Source: Segatella cerevisiae
GTDB taxonomy: Bacteria > Bacteroidota > Bacteroidia > Bacteroidales > Bacteroidaceae
Reading direction: 5' to 3'
Assembly: GCF_024054555.1 (NCBI RefSeq)
Contig: NZ_JAMXLY010000024.1
Span: 1 to 47,761 of the forward strand
Length of the DNA stretch: 47,761 nt
The position numbers were made by a program, and so were the translations under genes. The notes under the pieces are model-generated. The model worked only from the letters and a program-made list of their open reading frames with translations, ran no database searches and was not told the DNA's origin. Positions 34,465 through 45,700 of the stretch are shown here, piece after piece (position 1 is the first letter of the stretch; every line of letters starts with the position of its first letter).

Positions 34465-35994
34465 TTAATAGAGAGGATTTTGCTGCATGGCAGGATTAGC
34501 ATTCATCTCATAAGCAGGGATCAAAGGAAGGGCCTTCTTGGATGTCCATGTATTGATAACCTGTGCATCCTTATTTAAGATAGAATGCCAGCCCTGGTTA
34601 GCGGAAGAAGTGTAACGAGTAATCGTCTCACCCCGACGCAAGGCATCGAAATAACGGTGTCCCTCACCTACAAGCTCTTTGCGGCGCTCGATATAAATGC
34701 GGTCAGCTGTGATATTAGCTGCAGTGACCAACTCACTTGCATTTGTCGTCCTGTTCTTGACAATTGCATTCAGATAGGTAGCTGCTGTGGCTTTATCCCC
34801 CGCATCGAAAGCAGCTTCGGCAGCATTCAGATAAACTTCTGAAAGGCGAAGTATAGGAATATTGTTATAACGTCCCAGAGGGAACTTCTTCAAATAGACC
34901 TTTCTCCCACCGAAAACCTTATTGTCGTCGGCAGTTGCTTCAGTGACAATATCATTACGGATATCCGAAGCATCCGTCAGCAATAAGTCTGAGAAAGATT
35001 TGGTTATAACAATGTCTCCATATCCCGGATCAGCCAAAGCCGTGGAATTTTCTATCGTCAGATAGGCATATCCCTCACGGTCGACCCAGTCATTCGTATT
35101 CGTGATGACGAATTCGAAGATCATCTCGTTGTTATGGTTGGCGTCATTATTGGACCAGGCGCCAACATACTGGTCCCTTGTCCATAACTTATACGGAGAC
35201 TTGTTAATGACATCTTCCGAAACCGAAAGCGCATCCTTATAATCCCCTTTGGTCAGATACACACGGGAAAGCAGAGCTTCTGCAGCCCACTTGTTGACGT
35301 AGCCGGGGGTCTGGTCTTCAGGCAGCGCACCGGAGGCAATGGCCTCGGTAAGGTCTTTGATCACCTGGGTATAACATTCGGCTACCGTATTTCTGCCTAC
35401 CTGTACATTATTGTCATAAACCATAGTATCAATAGGTGCCCCCAGGGAAGCGCCATTGTCCTCCCGGTAAGGCTTGCCGTAAATACGGGTCAGGTCAAAA
35501 AGACACAGGGCACGTACGACTTTGGCCTCATTCTTATATTGGGCAACCGTACTCGCATTGGCTGCAGCATCTGTGATCTTTCCACTGTCTACGGCTGCTA
35601 TAATGCGGTTGGCACGGCCTATGGTAATCAATGGGGACTGCCAGATGCCTGTACTCTGTGTAAAGTCATCGGCTGTCGTATACTCCATAGTATAATAGAA
35701 TTGGCCACGGCTGCTTCCATAATTAGCGTTATACTGTATGTCCTCACCGCGGACATCTCCATACACGAACATATTCCGGCCGTAGTAATCGACAAAATCC
35801 GAGGTGCCCTTCAGTGCCTTATACATACCAACACGTGCAGTGCCAAGGTCTGATGTTTTAGACAGCGCAGAACCGGCATCCTCTCCATTAGCCGGAGAGA
35901 CGTCAAGCCAGCTATCACCACAAGAAGTCATTGCTGACAACACAAAGGCTCCAAAAGCCAGTAAATATATATTTTTAAATATTTTCATATTCAC
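34465..35994 (-). CDS. SusD/RagB-family surface lipoprotein (pair 2)
   Basis: 509 residues. A lipoprotein signal ends at SAMTSC (Cys25). The family features include the N-terminal DSWLDVSPANGEDAG segment, TPR-type helices (KNEAKVVRALCLFDLTRIYG, KWAAEALLSRVYLTKGDY) and the C-terminal RLSEVYLNAAEAAFDAGD and RRKELVGEGHRYFDALRRGE. It is the binding lid of the preceding SusC. No glycosidase lies next to this pair in the window, so the substrate cannot be guessed. Confidence 0.95.
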   Translation of the reverse strand: MNMKIFKNIYLLAFGAFVLSAMTSCGDSWLDVSPANGEDAGSALSKTSDLGTARVGMYKALKGTSDFVDYYGRNMFVYGDVRGEDIQYNANYGSSRGQFYYTMEYTTADDFTQSTGIWQSPLITIGRANRIIAAVDSGKITDAAANASTVAQYKNEAKVVRALCLFDLTRIYGKPYREDNGASLGAPIDTMVYDNNVQVGRNTVAECYTQVIKDLTEAIASGALPEDQTPGYVNKWAAEALLSRVYLTKGDYKDALSVSEDVINKSPYKLWTRDQYVGAWSNNDANHNNEMIFEFVITNTNDWVDREGYAYLTIENSTALADPGYGDIVITKSFSDLLLTDASDIRNDIVTEATADDNKVFGGRKVYLKKFPLGRYNNIPILRLSEVYLNAAEAAFDAGDKATAATYLNAIVKNRTTNASELVTAANITADRIYIERRKELVGEGHRYFDALRRGETITRYTSSANQGWHSILNKDAQVINTWTSKKALPLIPAYEMNANPAMQQNPLY

Positions 35995-36007
35995 AGTTCT
36001 TTATTCA

Positions 36008-39000
36008 TTAAAAAACCAATTCCACACCGAACGTAAATGTACGTATAGCCGGTGTCTCAAAGCTACTGATACCGTTAACAGGGACCTCCGGATCAACATA
36101 CAGCTTAGAAGATTTACATGTCAGCAGATTGAAGCCGGAGAAATAAATGCGCGCCTTACTCAGGTTCAGTTTCTGCAGATATTGCCGTGGCACGGAGAAA
36201 CCGATAGTGAGGCTCTTCAAGCGAAGATAATGCAATGGCATCAGCCAACGGGAAGAATAGACGAAAGTATTCCCGTATTGGAACTTAGGCAACTTGGCAT
36301 TCGTGTCACCAGGGCCTGTCCACATGTCTGCAAGTTTATAGTAAGAAGGAGTAGCACCCTGGTACAAGTCTGTACCACCGTTGGAATGCTGCCAGCGGGG
36401 ATAATCGTAGGCATGCCCACCGATCTGATAGGTGAAATTAAATCCGAAATCAATGAATTTCCATTTCAGCGTATTAGAAATACCCCCTTCAAGTTTTGCT
36501 TCAGGACTTCCGACAATGACCTTATGTGCTTTATTCACATCAGTCGTTGTCTTACGTGCATTGGCAGTCCCGTCATTGATGTAGTAGAGTTCATTTCCCG
36601 TTTGGGGGTCTACGCCTGCATACTCGTAGCAATAGTATGAATTGTATGATTCACCTACTTTATGGGCCAGAACATAACTATATGTCGCATCCATAATAAC
36701 ATCCGAACTTCCGTTTAATTTGATGACCTTATTATGGTTATGGGCCATATTTACAGATGTTGTCCAAGAGAAGTCATTGTTCTCAATCCAGTTAGCTGTA
36801 AGCGTCAACTCATAACCCGTATTCCGGAGAGAGCCGATGTTCTTGGCAATTGTCGGCATAAAAGGAGTAAGATCGTTGTAATAACCCGGGATGCCAGAGA
36901 TCGGCATATCATAAATCAGGTCTTTGGTCTTACGGGTATAGAAATCAAATACTGCACTGTAACGGTTCAGGAAGGTCAAATCCAAGCCGACATTGAAGGC
37001 ATAGTTTTTCTCCCATTTCAAATCCTTATTTCCAACGCCGACAATGCCCATGCCTGACTGACCATTATAATACTCTCCGTATCTATAAAGATCCATGTAG
37101 GAATAATAATTATTAGGCTGAGTACCGTTCACACCGTAAGATACACGCAGTTTACCGTCAGAAAGAATGCTCTTAATGGATTTCATGAAACCCTCATTCG
37201 TAAAACGCCACGCACCGGAAACGGACCAGAAATTGCCCCAGCGGTTATCGCGCGCAAGGCGGGAACTGCCGTCAGTACGGAAACTTGCCCCCAGATAGTA
37301 CGTATTGTTATAGTTGTAATTGATGCGCCCTAAATAGGATACCAATTTGGAATTCTGCTTATCACTGGCGGCAGAAGTCGTTCCGGCATTTTCAAATTCA
37401 TACAGGTCACCGGGATAATCCTGACCACTCATATAGTTATAATCATAACGGTAATCCTCCGTCTCAAAGCCCAACAGGGCATCGATGTTGTGGAGGCCGA
37501 AGCTCTTCTCGTATGTGAGCTGGGTCTGGGCATTGATTTGCTCTATACTATTTTTCACCCTCTGCATTACACCCGAAGGGCTGCCGTTATTGGAATATCT
37601 GTCCCAAAGTACGTCCTCGGTACCGTCCGTATAATCATAGGCCAGTTTTTCGCTCAGGTCCAAACCGTCCCAGATGTTCCAGGAGAGTTTCATTGTACTG
37701 TAGGAACGGTGCACCGTATTGACATCGCTGGAATGCTGGCGTTCGAACAACGGGTTGACACTGGCATAGCCAGGTCCCTGGGTAAAGGAACCGTCAGAAT
37801 TATAGGCTGTCGTTGATGGATTTTGGAAGAAGGCATAGTTGGCTACGGCTCCGTCGTACGACGTACCCTCATTGGCCATTTGCTGGCGCATCTTGGAAAT
37901 CAAGGTGGTCACATTCAAGGTGAACGGACCGAAGGTATGGGTAACGTTGACATTGCCCGTATATCTCTTTAGGCCTTCATTGGCGATAATACCATCTTGT
38001 TTGGCATAGGCCAGGGAAGTATAGAACTTCGTGGTCTCTCCGCCTCCCGATACGTCAACCTGATAGTCGGAGTGGTGGCCGGTCCGGAACAGCAGGTCCT
38101 TCCAATCCGTCCAACCCGTACTGGGCTTTGCTGCGTAATCATCTATTTGGCTTGCAGCCTGTTTTTCCGCATCGCTTGCGGACATATTCTCACCGTATAC
38201 ATAATAGTTTTTAAGTCCGGTCTCCAAAAGGGCGCGGCGGTCATCGCCGTTCAGCTGAGGACGGTAGTTAATGGCCATATTGGAAAAGCCCCAGTCACTG
38301 CGGTAGTTGACTTGGGTCTTACCTTTGCTGCCGCTCTTTGTCGTAATGACAATGACACCGTTTGCGGCTCTTGATCCATACAGGGAAGCTGCGGCGGCAT
38401 CCTTTATGACTGTCATGCTCGCAATATCGTCAGAATTTATTGTAGACAGAATATTCGTACCGGCAGAGTTATAAGCAGCATCGGCAAATCCGCTCATATT
38501 CCCAGAACTGACAGGTGTGCCGTCAATGACGATCAATGGGTCATTGCCGGCATTGATGGATCCCATACCACGGATCCTTATTGAAGATACAGCACCCGGA
38601 GAGCTCGATGAAGAAGTGACGCTGACACCAGACACTCCGCCTGCCAACTTGTCTTCAACGGACATGACAGGAACATCCTGCAAGTGTGTTGCGTCCATTG
38701 TAGCAGCGGATCCTGTAAAAGTGGATTTCTTAAAGTTACCGTAACCGGTTACGATAACCTCGTCAAGAGATTTATTGTCAGATTTGAGAATAACTTTCAA
38801 ATTAGGTTTTGCAGTAACAATCTGAGAGTTCATCCCAATATAATCAACCTTTAACTTTTTACCAGTTGGAACAGACAAAGTAAATTTTCCTTCGGTATCC
38901 GTTACTGTACCGTCTTGTGTTCCTAGAACTTGAACTGAAGCTCCAATCACAGGCTGCCCGTCATCTGAGGACACGACCGTACCCGTGACTTGAGTTTGAG

Positions 39001-39073
39001 CCATTGCCATACCTACAAAAAGGAAGACGCAGGCTAAAAACATCATTAGTCTTTTTCCCATAATCTTTTTCAT
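36008..39073 (-). CDS. SusC/RagA-family TonB-linked outer membrane protein (pair 2)
   Basis: 1021 residues. The signal peptide (MKKIMGKRLMMFLAC to MAMAQ, cleavage near residue 25) is nearly identical to that of the SusC at 42746-45946. A carboxypeptidase-like domain follows, then LDEVIVTGYG, the plug (IRIRGMGSINAGNDPLIVID; ANGVIVITTKSG) and a barrel ending TFTFGVELVF. The SusD gene follows after 13 bases. Expression is probably driven by the conserved promoter/leader upstream (39074-39409). Confidence 0.95.
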   Translation of the reverse strand: MKKIMGKRLMMFLACVFLFVGMAMAQTQVTGTVVSSDDGQPVIGASVQVLGTQDGTVTDTEGKFTLSVPTGKKLKVDYIGMNSQIVTAKPNLKVILKSDNKSLDEVIVTGYGNFKKSTFTGSAATMDATHLQDVPVMSVEDKLAGGVSGVSVTSSSSSPGAVSSIRIRGMGSINAGNDPLIVIDGTPVSSGNMSGFADAAYNSAGTNILSTINSDDIASMTVIKDAAAASLYGSRAANGVIVITTKSGSKGKTQVNYRSDWGFSNMAINYRPQLNGDDRRALLETGLKNYYVYGENMSASDAEKQAASQIDDYAAKPSTGWTDWKDLLFRTGHHSDYQVDVSGGGETTKFYTSLAYAKQDGIIANEGLKRYTGNVNVTHTFGPFTLNVTTLISKMRQQMANEGTSYDGAVANYAFFQNPSTTAYNSDGSFTQGPGYASVNPLFERQHSSDVNTVHRSYSTMKLSWNIWDGLDLSEKLAYDYTDGTEDVLWDRYSNNGSPSGVMQRVKNSIEQINAQTQLTYEKSFGLHNIDALLGFETEDYRYDYNYMSGQDYPGDLYEFENAGTTSAASDKQNSKLVSYLGRINYNYNNTYYLGASFRTDGSSRLARDNRWGNFWSVSGAWRFTNEGFMKSIKSILSDGKLRVSYGVNGTQPNNYYSYMDLYRYGEYYNGQSGMGIVGVGNKDLKWEKNYAFNVGLDLTFLNRYSAVFDFYTRKTKDLIYDMPISGIPGYYNDLTPFMPTIAKNIGSLRNTGYELTLTANWIENNDFSWTTSVNMAHNHNKVIKLNGSSDVIMDATYSYVLAHKVGESYNSYYCYEYAGVDPQTGNELYYINDGTANARKTTTDVNKAHKVIVGSPEAKLEGGISNTLKWKFIDFGFNFTYQIGGHAYDYPRWQHSNGGTDLYQGATPSYYKLADMWTGPGDTNAKLPKFQYGNTFVYSSRWLMPLHYLRLKSLTIGFSVPRQYLQKLNLSKARIYFSGFNLLTCKSSKLYVDPEVPVNGISSFETPAIRTFTFGVELVF

Positions 39074-39409
39074 TTGAAGATTAAATACCTAAAATTTACA
39101 ATTATCAAATTTTTTTTGTCAATCATTTCTAAACCCAGAATCTTCACATCTCCAAAACATCTCCCTCTTTTTAACGTTCAATTCTGATATACCTGAAATG
39201 CTTTATTTAAGTTCTGACAGCGTCTCTCAAAACCATCAGAATATTCATTCAGAAATTACCCTTTTCTATTATTAAATCTCTCTAAAAGAAATTAAAGTAA
39301 ATTCTAATTGGACAGCAAAAATAAGAAACATTTAGCATATTTCCAAATATTTATTGCAAAAAGTTAATATTTAACATCAAAAAGTAATCTATATGCGACT
39401 TTAATTCAT
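39074..39409 (-). promoter_or_regulatory. Conserved susC promoter and long leader, copy A
   Basis: On the minus strand TTTG (39344-39347), 20 bases and TATTTTTG (39316-39323) form a promoter, giving a 5' leader of about 235 bases. The whole segment, including CTCTAAAAGAAATTA and the distal TTTAATTCAT, is repeated closely at 45947-46283 and in part at 47470-47613. No other feature is seen up to 39541. Confidence 0.7.
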
Positions 39410-39541
39410 TATTTTATAGAAAAAAGTAAATAAAAATAGTATAATTACAAAAAAACGAAAGCAACAAGAAATTACATATATCTCAACGCCTACCTTTTAC
39501 AAGAAAAACTATTAAAAATACTTCAAATAGAATTAAATACT

Positions 39542-40780
39542 TCACTTTTTCTTATGATTATCACCATAGATTATCTCAGCCGCATATTCACCCATCTGCA
39601 AGTAACCCTCTGGATTTGGATGCAACCAATCACCTCCCTGCACATTCTCTTTCATCCGGTGAGGGTCAAGAGGATTACTGAGGAGTTTGTCGAAATCCAA
39701 TATACCATTTACCTTATCTTTCTGCAAGCGGATCCAGTCATTTACCTTTTCCCGGGCAGCTTCATGAGGGACTGAATATACACCGGAACCCAGAAATGGA
39801 GTTATCGTCCCCAGATACACTTCCAGATGACGATCTTTAGCTTTCTTTATCATTTCCCCATAAGCCTCTATGAGCTTACGGACAACCGTTTCGCCATTGC
39901 CTTTCGATGCAGCAATATCATTCACCCCCTCGAAAATAATCACAGACTTCACACCGTTCTGCCCAAGAATATCATGATCAAAACGCTCCTTGGCCATATA
40001 GCCGAAACCGCCCGGAAGCGCGACACGGTTATTTCCGATGCCCAGATTCAATACCCCCAGATCCTTAACCTTATATTTATCCTGTAACGTTTCAGCCATA
40101 ATATCCGGCCAACGGTTCTGAGCATTATTTGTAGAACATTTCCCATCAGTAATAGAATTACCTATGATGGCAATGCATCGCGCACTGTCATCCCAGACAT
40201 CAATCCCGGCGATATTAAACCAGTGATTTTCTTTGAATGACTTTGCAAAATCAGTATGAGCATCTGTGACCCCCTGCAGGATATAAGAAGTTGTACGGGA
40301 GCCCATGTGAACGGTCGGTATCCGTGGAGCCTTCAAGTAATTAATCGTAATGGATAAGCGAGAAAGAGGTCTTAAGTCAAAGAGCAAGGCATCACTCCAG
40401 ACAGCTTTACCCGCAGGAATCTTAACCGCATATTGTTTACTAAATTGAAGATACTTAGCAGATTTAGTGTAAATGGCGAAGGCATCCGTAGTGTATGCAA
40501 TATAAACAGAACGGATATAAAGAGGTTGAGAACTCAACTCATTGGAAATTTTCAGGCGAAGGGTATTCCCTCCAATAGAGACTTTCACAACTTGGCGTAT
40601 AGAGCGGTTAGTCAGATTATTATCATAGGGCATGAATCTCTTTACAGGAACCTGTTGAGCGGTGACCCATGTACCCACCCAATGATGAGTTGTCAAAAGT
40701 TTTACCGGTTGTTTCGGCTGCGCTTGCAGATTTATGGACAAACAACCTAAGAACATTAATAATAACAAATATCTTTTCAT
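39542..40780 (-). CDS. SGNH/GDSL-family esterase, exported
   Basis: 412 residues with a signal peptide (KRYLLLLMFLGCLSINLQAQ). An N-terminal beta-rich domain (to about residue 195) precedes the SGNH hydrolase. Block I is IIGNSITDG with Ser209 as nucleophile, block II is LGIGNN, block III is EGVNDI and block V is GDWLHPN with Asp384 and His387. Such enzymes in PULs usually remove acetyl or other acyl groups from glycans in the periplasm or at the surface. It lies between two SusCD pairs but appears to be its own transcription unit, because a terminator precedes it and a promoter box lies upstream. Confidence 0.9.
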   Translation of the reverse strand: MKRYLLLLMFLGCLSINLQAQPKQPVKLLTTHHWVGTWVTAQQVPVKRFMPYDNNLTNRSIRQVVKVSIGGNTLRLKISNELSSQPLYIRSVYIAYTTDAFAIYTKSAKYLQFSKQYAVKIPAGKAVWSDALLFDLRPLSRLSITINYLKAPRIPTVHMGSRTTSYILQGVTDAHTDFAKSFKENHWFNIAGIDVWDDSARCIAIIGNSITDGKCSTNNAQNRWPDIMAETLQDKYKVKDLGVLNLGIGNNRVALPGGFGYMAKERFDHDILGQNGVKSVIIFEGVNDIAASKGNGETVVRKLIEAYGEMIKKAKDRHLEVYLGTITPFLGSGVYSVPHEAAREKVNDWIRLQKDKVNGILDFDKLLSNPLDPHRMKENVQGGDWLHPNPEGYLQMGEYAAEIIYGDNHKKK

Positions 40781-40879
40781 CTCTTTACACTATTACTATA
40801 CATCAAAAAACACTAAAACAAATTTCCATAAAGAGGAAATCTTCTTACCGAAAAACTGACATCAAAAAAATACTCCTTG

Positions 40880-40887
40880 CAAAGATA
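40880..40887 (-). promoter_or_regulatory. Promoter -7 box for the SGNH hydrolase gene
   Basis: TATCTTTG on the minus strand lies about 100 bases before the start codon. A TTTG occurs upstream at 40912-40915 but with a 24-base spacer, longer than ideal. Confidence 0.45.
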
Positions 40888-41035
40888 ACAAAAAAAATGA
40901 TATTGTTTTTTCAAAGACAAAAAAACATAAACAGGGAGCGCCGAATTTATTTCATTGATCCATCAAAGAGATATATAATATTTGGTCAATTAACGGAAAT
41001 TAGTAACCGTCCGCAAGCGTATGGGCATAGAAGAT

Positions 41036-41068
41036 AAAAAAAGAGGTTTCCAATAAAGGAAACCCCTT
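41036..41068 (-). terminator. Terminator of SusCD pair 3
   Basis: GGTTTCC (41045-41051) pairs with GGAAACC (41058-41064), extended after one mismatch by AAG/CTT. A seven-base T-run follows on the minus strand, about 30 bases past the SusD stop. Confidence 0.75.
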
Positions 41069-41092
41069 CTTATATAACATAAAAGCTGCTTA

Positions 41093-42724
41093 TTATTCTT
41101 GGTTAGTAAGATATGAATTGTAATCAACCTCATCATTAGGAATAACCCAAGTCCATTTATTTCCATCTGCCGGTGCTATAGTCTTAGCAACAGAAGCATG
41201 CGCATTACCACCTTGAGCAAAACTATGACGAACTACAGGAATATCCCATCGCTTGTAATCACTCCAAGCAAAGCCTTCACCCCAAAGTTCAAGTTCACGA
41301 TAATCTTTAATCTCGTCAAAGAGAGAAGTACCGGTTTTTGAACACTCATAATTAGGGTTACGACCTGAAGTCTTATTCAATTCTACCAAATTGGCTTGAG
41401 CTGCAGAAGTATTGCCTAAGAAATAATTAGCCTCTGCCTCGATAAGAACCATTTCGCTAGAACGGATAAATGGAATATAGCCAACACCTGGCTGGCCATT
41501 AACCCAGAATTTCAACTGTCCATCAAGATAATAATAGCCAGACTGATAAGCGGCTGTTTTGCCATTTGCCGTATGAGCCTTGATAATAGAATCAGCCTCA
41601 TTGCGGATTGTTTTATCAGCTAATCCTAAAATACCATAAGTCTGATCTACCTGTTTAGAATCTGTAATATCAATCTCAGGAAACTTATCTTCCGTAATAA
41701 ACAATTGCTTACGAACATCATTATTAGGGATACGTTGAATCAATTCATGCCCAATAGTACCGGCACCAGTCGGCATATTAGTGGCATAATAGCCATTGCA
41801 AGCCCCTTGGACGCCATAAGACCAATACCAATTATTTTCTGCATCACTACCATAACTACCAAAAAGCCACTCATTTGTAGGATCACAAAAACCTGCCTGA
41901 TAATCTGAATTACTCATTAAAGGGTAACCATTACGTGCCAGTTGAGCCTGGGATAAAGCTGTGGTATAGTCCTCTTTAGTAAGAGCTGCACGAGCATAAA
42001 CAGCATGAGCAACATTGACATTAGGAATCCAAACATCTCCACTATTTCTATCCTTACCACTCTTATTAAAATAAAAAATTGCAGAATCGCAATCCTGATA
42101 AATCTGTTTATAAGTGCCTGCTAATGTAGCGGCAGGAATACTATCAGTAGATTCATCTAAACGTAACGGAAGACCACGAGATGCGCCATTGTTGCTATCC
42201 TGCCAACGATAGCAATAATAATGGACCAACTTTTCATAGGCATAAGCTCTAAAAGTCAAAGCCGAAGCCTTAATAAACTGTTTATCAGCATCTGCACCAG
42301 ATGCTTGATCTACATGCAAGATAATAGAGTTTGCACTACCAATAAGCTGATAATAATAAGCCCATGCATAAGAATCATAAACGGAAGTATTGCGCAAGTG
42401 AAATGTCTGATTATGAATAGGAGCCCAACCAGATGCATAATAATTATAATTATAATTCTGACTTGGTAGATTCTCATAGAGACGCATAATAGCATTCTCT
42501 CCTGCGAATCCCTGACCATAATATGCTTGCTGAGTCGTCATTTCCTTAGCGATACCGTTCAATGCATTATAAGCATTTGAAGTTGTTGCAAAGACCTGCT
42601 TCGTCTCTATAGATTCTGAAGGTGATGTATTCAGATAATCACTGCTACATGCGGTCAGAGACACCAAAGAAACAAACAGAACACCAGAAAATATTTTATT
42701 TATATAACTTTTCATATTTTTCAT
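41093..42724 (-). CDS. SusD/RagB-family surface lipoprotein (pair 3)
   Basis: 543 residues. A lipoprotein signal ends at SLTAC (Cys26). The family start (SSDYLNTSPSESI), SusD-type helices (IKASALTFRAYAYEKLVHYY) and the C-terminal EMVLIEAEANYFLGNTSAAQ and LELWGEGFAWSDYKRW are present. The SusC gene ends 21 bases upstream. A start at Met4 would leave the signal intact. The substrate is unknown. Confidence 0.95.
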   Translation of the reverse strand: MKNMKSYINKIFSGVLFVSLVSLTACSSDYLNTSPSESIETKQVFATTSNAYNALNGIAKEMTTQQAYYGQGFAGENAIMRLYENLPSQNYNYNYYASGWAPIHNQTFHLRNTSVYDSYAWAYYYQLIGSANSIILHVDQASGADADKQFIKASALTFRAYAYEKLVHYYCYRWQDSNNGASRGLPLRLDESTDSIPAATLAGTYKQIYQDCDSAIFYFNKSGKDRNSGDVWIPNVNVAHAVYARAALTKEDYTTALSQAQLARNGYPLMSNSDYQAGFCDPTNEWLFGSYGSDAENNWYWSYGVQGACNGYYATNMPTGAGTIGHELIQRIPNNDVRKQLFITEDKFPEIDITDSKQVDQTYGILGLADKTIRNEADSIIKAHTANGKTAAYQSGYYYLDGQLKFWVNGQPGVGYIPFIRSSEMVLIEAEANYFLGNTSAAQANLVELNKTSGRNPNYECSKTGTSLFDEIKDYRELELWGEGFAWSDYKRWDIPVVRHSFAQGGNAHASVAKTIAPADGNKWTWVIPNDEVDYNSYLTNQE

Positions 42725-42745
42725 TTTTAATTTTCCTGTGACCTT

Positions 42746-45700
42746 TTAAAAATCAAATTGAAGTCCGAAATTGAAGACACGAGCTGATACATAAGTATCA
42801 TCACTACCACCAGCAAAATTATACTGTGGATTCAGGCCTTTACGAGAAGTTATTGTGAAGAGATTCTCCACACCAGCCTTCACACGGATACCACCAAGAC
42901 CCCATTTTGATACTAACGCTTTTGGAAGGTTATAACCCAAGGTAATATTCTTCATAATCAAATAGGAAGAACTCGTCAGCCAACGGTCACTAACAGCATT
43001 GTTATCATCACTTAAATTGAAATCAAGTATAGGAATACCATTTGGATCAATGCGATTAGTAGAAGTTTCTGTCATTCCTTCAGGAGCATTTGACCATGAC
43101 TTTAAAACATCTTTATGAAGAGCTGAAGCTGATGAAGCTGAAGCTGTAGACATTAGATTTTGATAAGATGCATCATACGTCTTACCTCCCAAACTATAGG
43201 TAAATAACAGATTCAAAGAAAGATCCTTCCAACGGAGGTTAGAGCCAAATGCACCATATACTGAAGGAAGAGCAGAACCTGCCCATTCACGCTTAGCATA
43301 AGAAGTTGACATCGTATACTTCTTTCCATTGATTTCTACAAGGTCACCCGCAGATGATGCTGAACTTTCTTTAGTTTCATCTAAATCATAAAGAGAACGT
43401 CCTGTCATTTGATCAACACCAGCAAAATGATAAGTATACCACTCATAAGCAGAGTGACCTTCTGAATAGTTCTGCTGTCCATGAAGAATATCGGCATGAT
43501 CAGGCAACTTAATAACCTTGTTGCTTAAAGTCGTTGCATCAAGAGAAAGGTTCCATGTCCAATCTTTGCTACGCACAACATCACCATTAAAGGAAAACTC
43601 AAAGCCACGGTTGGAAATTGTACCAATATTCTTATATTGAGTCAGATTCGCAATATCGGCATCATTAGGGAAAGAACCTGCGGATAAAGGTAGACGAACC
43701 TGAAACAAAAGATCCTTTGAACGTTTATCAAAATAGCCAATGCTAAAGTTTAAACGATTAAAAAGAGAACCTTCAATACCAAAGTCCAGTGTCTGGGTTG
43801 TCTCCCATTTAATATCATTGGCAGCCAATTTTTCCTTTATTAAAGCAGGATTGCCTCCATTCTTTGTAATATAATACAAAGCCTGATAACCATAATAGTC
43901 TACAGCCATGTCATTACCAACTTCACCATAAGAAGCACGTGCACGAAGAGCATCAATCCAATTTACATCCTTTAGAAAATTTTCCTTTTTGATATTCCAG
44001 TTTAAACCGAAAGAGTAGAAATCACCCCAACGGTTATCCTTACTAAACTTAGAAGAACCATCACGACGATAAGAAAAATCTGCATAATATTTATCCGCAT
44101 AATTATAACGCACACGACCAAGATAAGACTCTGTCTTGTAATCATAGTCGTAACCTTCCGTCTCAGAATTTGTGATAAAGTTACTTAAAGCCAGAAGTCC
44201 ATCAACAGTAGCATCCGTATTCAGGACAAAATAGTACTTACGTTTCCAACTATGATTCTCATGACCTGCCAGGACATCAATATTATTCTGTCCAAAACTA
44301 TGGTTCCAAGTAAGAAGTTCCTGCCCTGTAATGTTTGTATACCGGTAATTATATTCAGAAAGACGACCATTATTGGTAGCACCATCACCAATATTGGGAT
44401 TATTGTATTGTTCGCGATTTGAAGTAGAATTGCTTAAATCTGTATTCAAGGTAACGCCAAAACCGTAAGGTAAAGTAATTTTAGCATAAGCGATTCCATC
44501 TAACACATTTCTTCTGTTCTTATCCTTATCTGTACGCATCTCATAAGCAATATTACGATTGTCCAAATAAGAAGAAGTTGTATCATACTGTTTGTTACCA
44601 TTTGTATCAAGAGCATAAGTACCGTCAGCATTATGCAGGTAATAAGAATAAACAGGAGCCATATAACGGGTAACATAGAACGGATTAGAATAATGACTAC
44701 CATTGGCATCTGAATTGAAGTTACAATCCGAAGATGCACCTGACAAGTTCAAGCCTACTTCCAGCCAATTGGTAGCATTAAACTTACTGTTAATACGACC
44801 CGTAAAGCGCTCAAAGCCAGAATTTACAGCATATCCATCCTCTTTCAAATAACCAGCAGAAGTATATACATTAAACTTTTCTCCAGATACACCTGCAGAA
44901 GCATTGTACTCCTGGCGATAACCTGTCCGCTCAACAGCCTTTTCCCAATCAAGGTCATTATAATTAGGATTCATAGTACCAGTCAAGTTACCATTTGAAT
45001 CAAACAACTGATTATCTGCCTCATTATAGATATTCTTACGAGCATAGTCACCTATAAGATGCTGAGTAGCATAAGTGGCAGCATCTGACTCTGTTGAAAC
45101 AATGCCTCCGCTTAATGCATAATTCTTCATAGCTTTCCAAGAAGCTTCCATCCATTGGTTCGCGCCAAGACGCTCATACTCCCCGATACCACGTTCATAA
45201 ACACCTTGGTTAATATTCAAAGTAAGAATAGGCTTGGAAGCATACCTGGCACGCTTTGTAGTAATCAGAATAACGCCGTTAGCAGCACGGTTACCATAAA
45301 GGGCTGCAGAAGATGCATCCTTCAAGACAGACATACTCTCAATATCGTTAGGATTCAACTCGGAGATATTTCCTTCATACGGAACTCCGTCAACTACATA
45401 AAGAGGTTGGTCAGCATCCTTTACCAAAGTTCCAACACCTCGAATATGAATAGTTGGCTCTGTACCCGGTTCACCATAAGAATTATTAACCTGAACGCCA
45501 GGAGCGGATCCTTCCAAAGCACTTGTTACAGATGTACTAATACGATCCTCAATTTTTTTAGAATCAACTACAGCTACAGAACCTGTAATAGACTGACGCT
45601 TTGCAGTTCCATAAGCGACAACAACGACTTCATCCAGATTTTTATTATCTGGTTGTAAAACCACATTAATCGATTTGCCTTTTGCTATTACTTTCTGAGA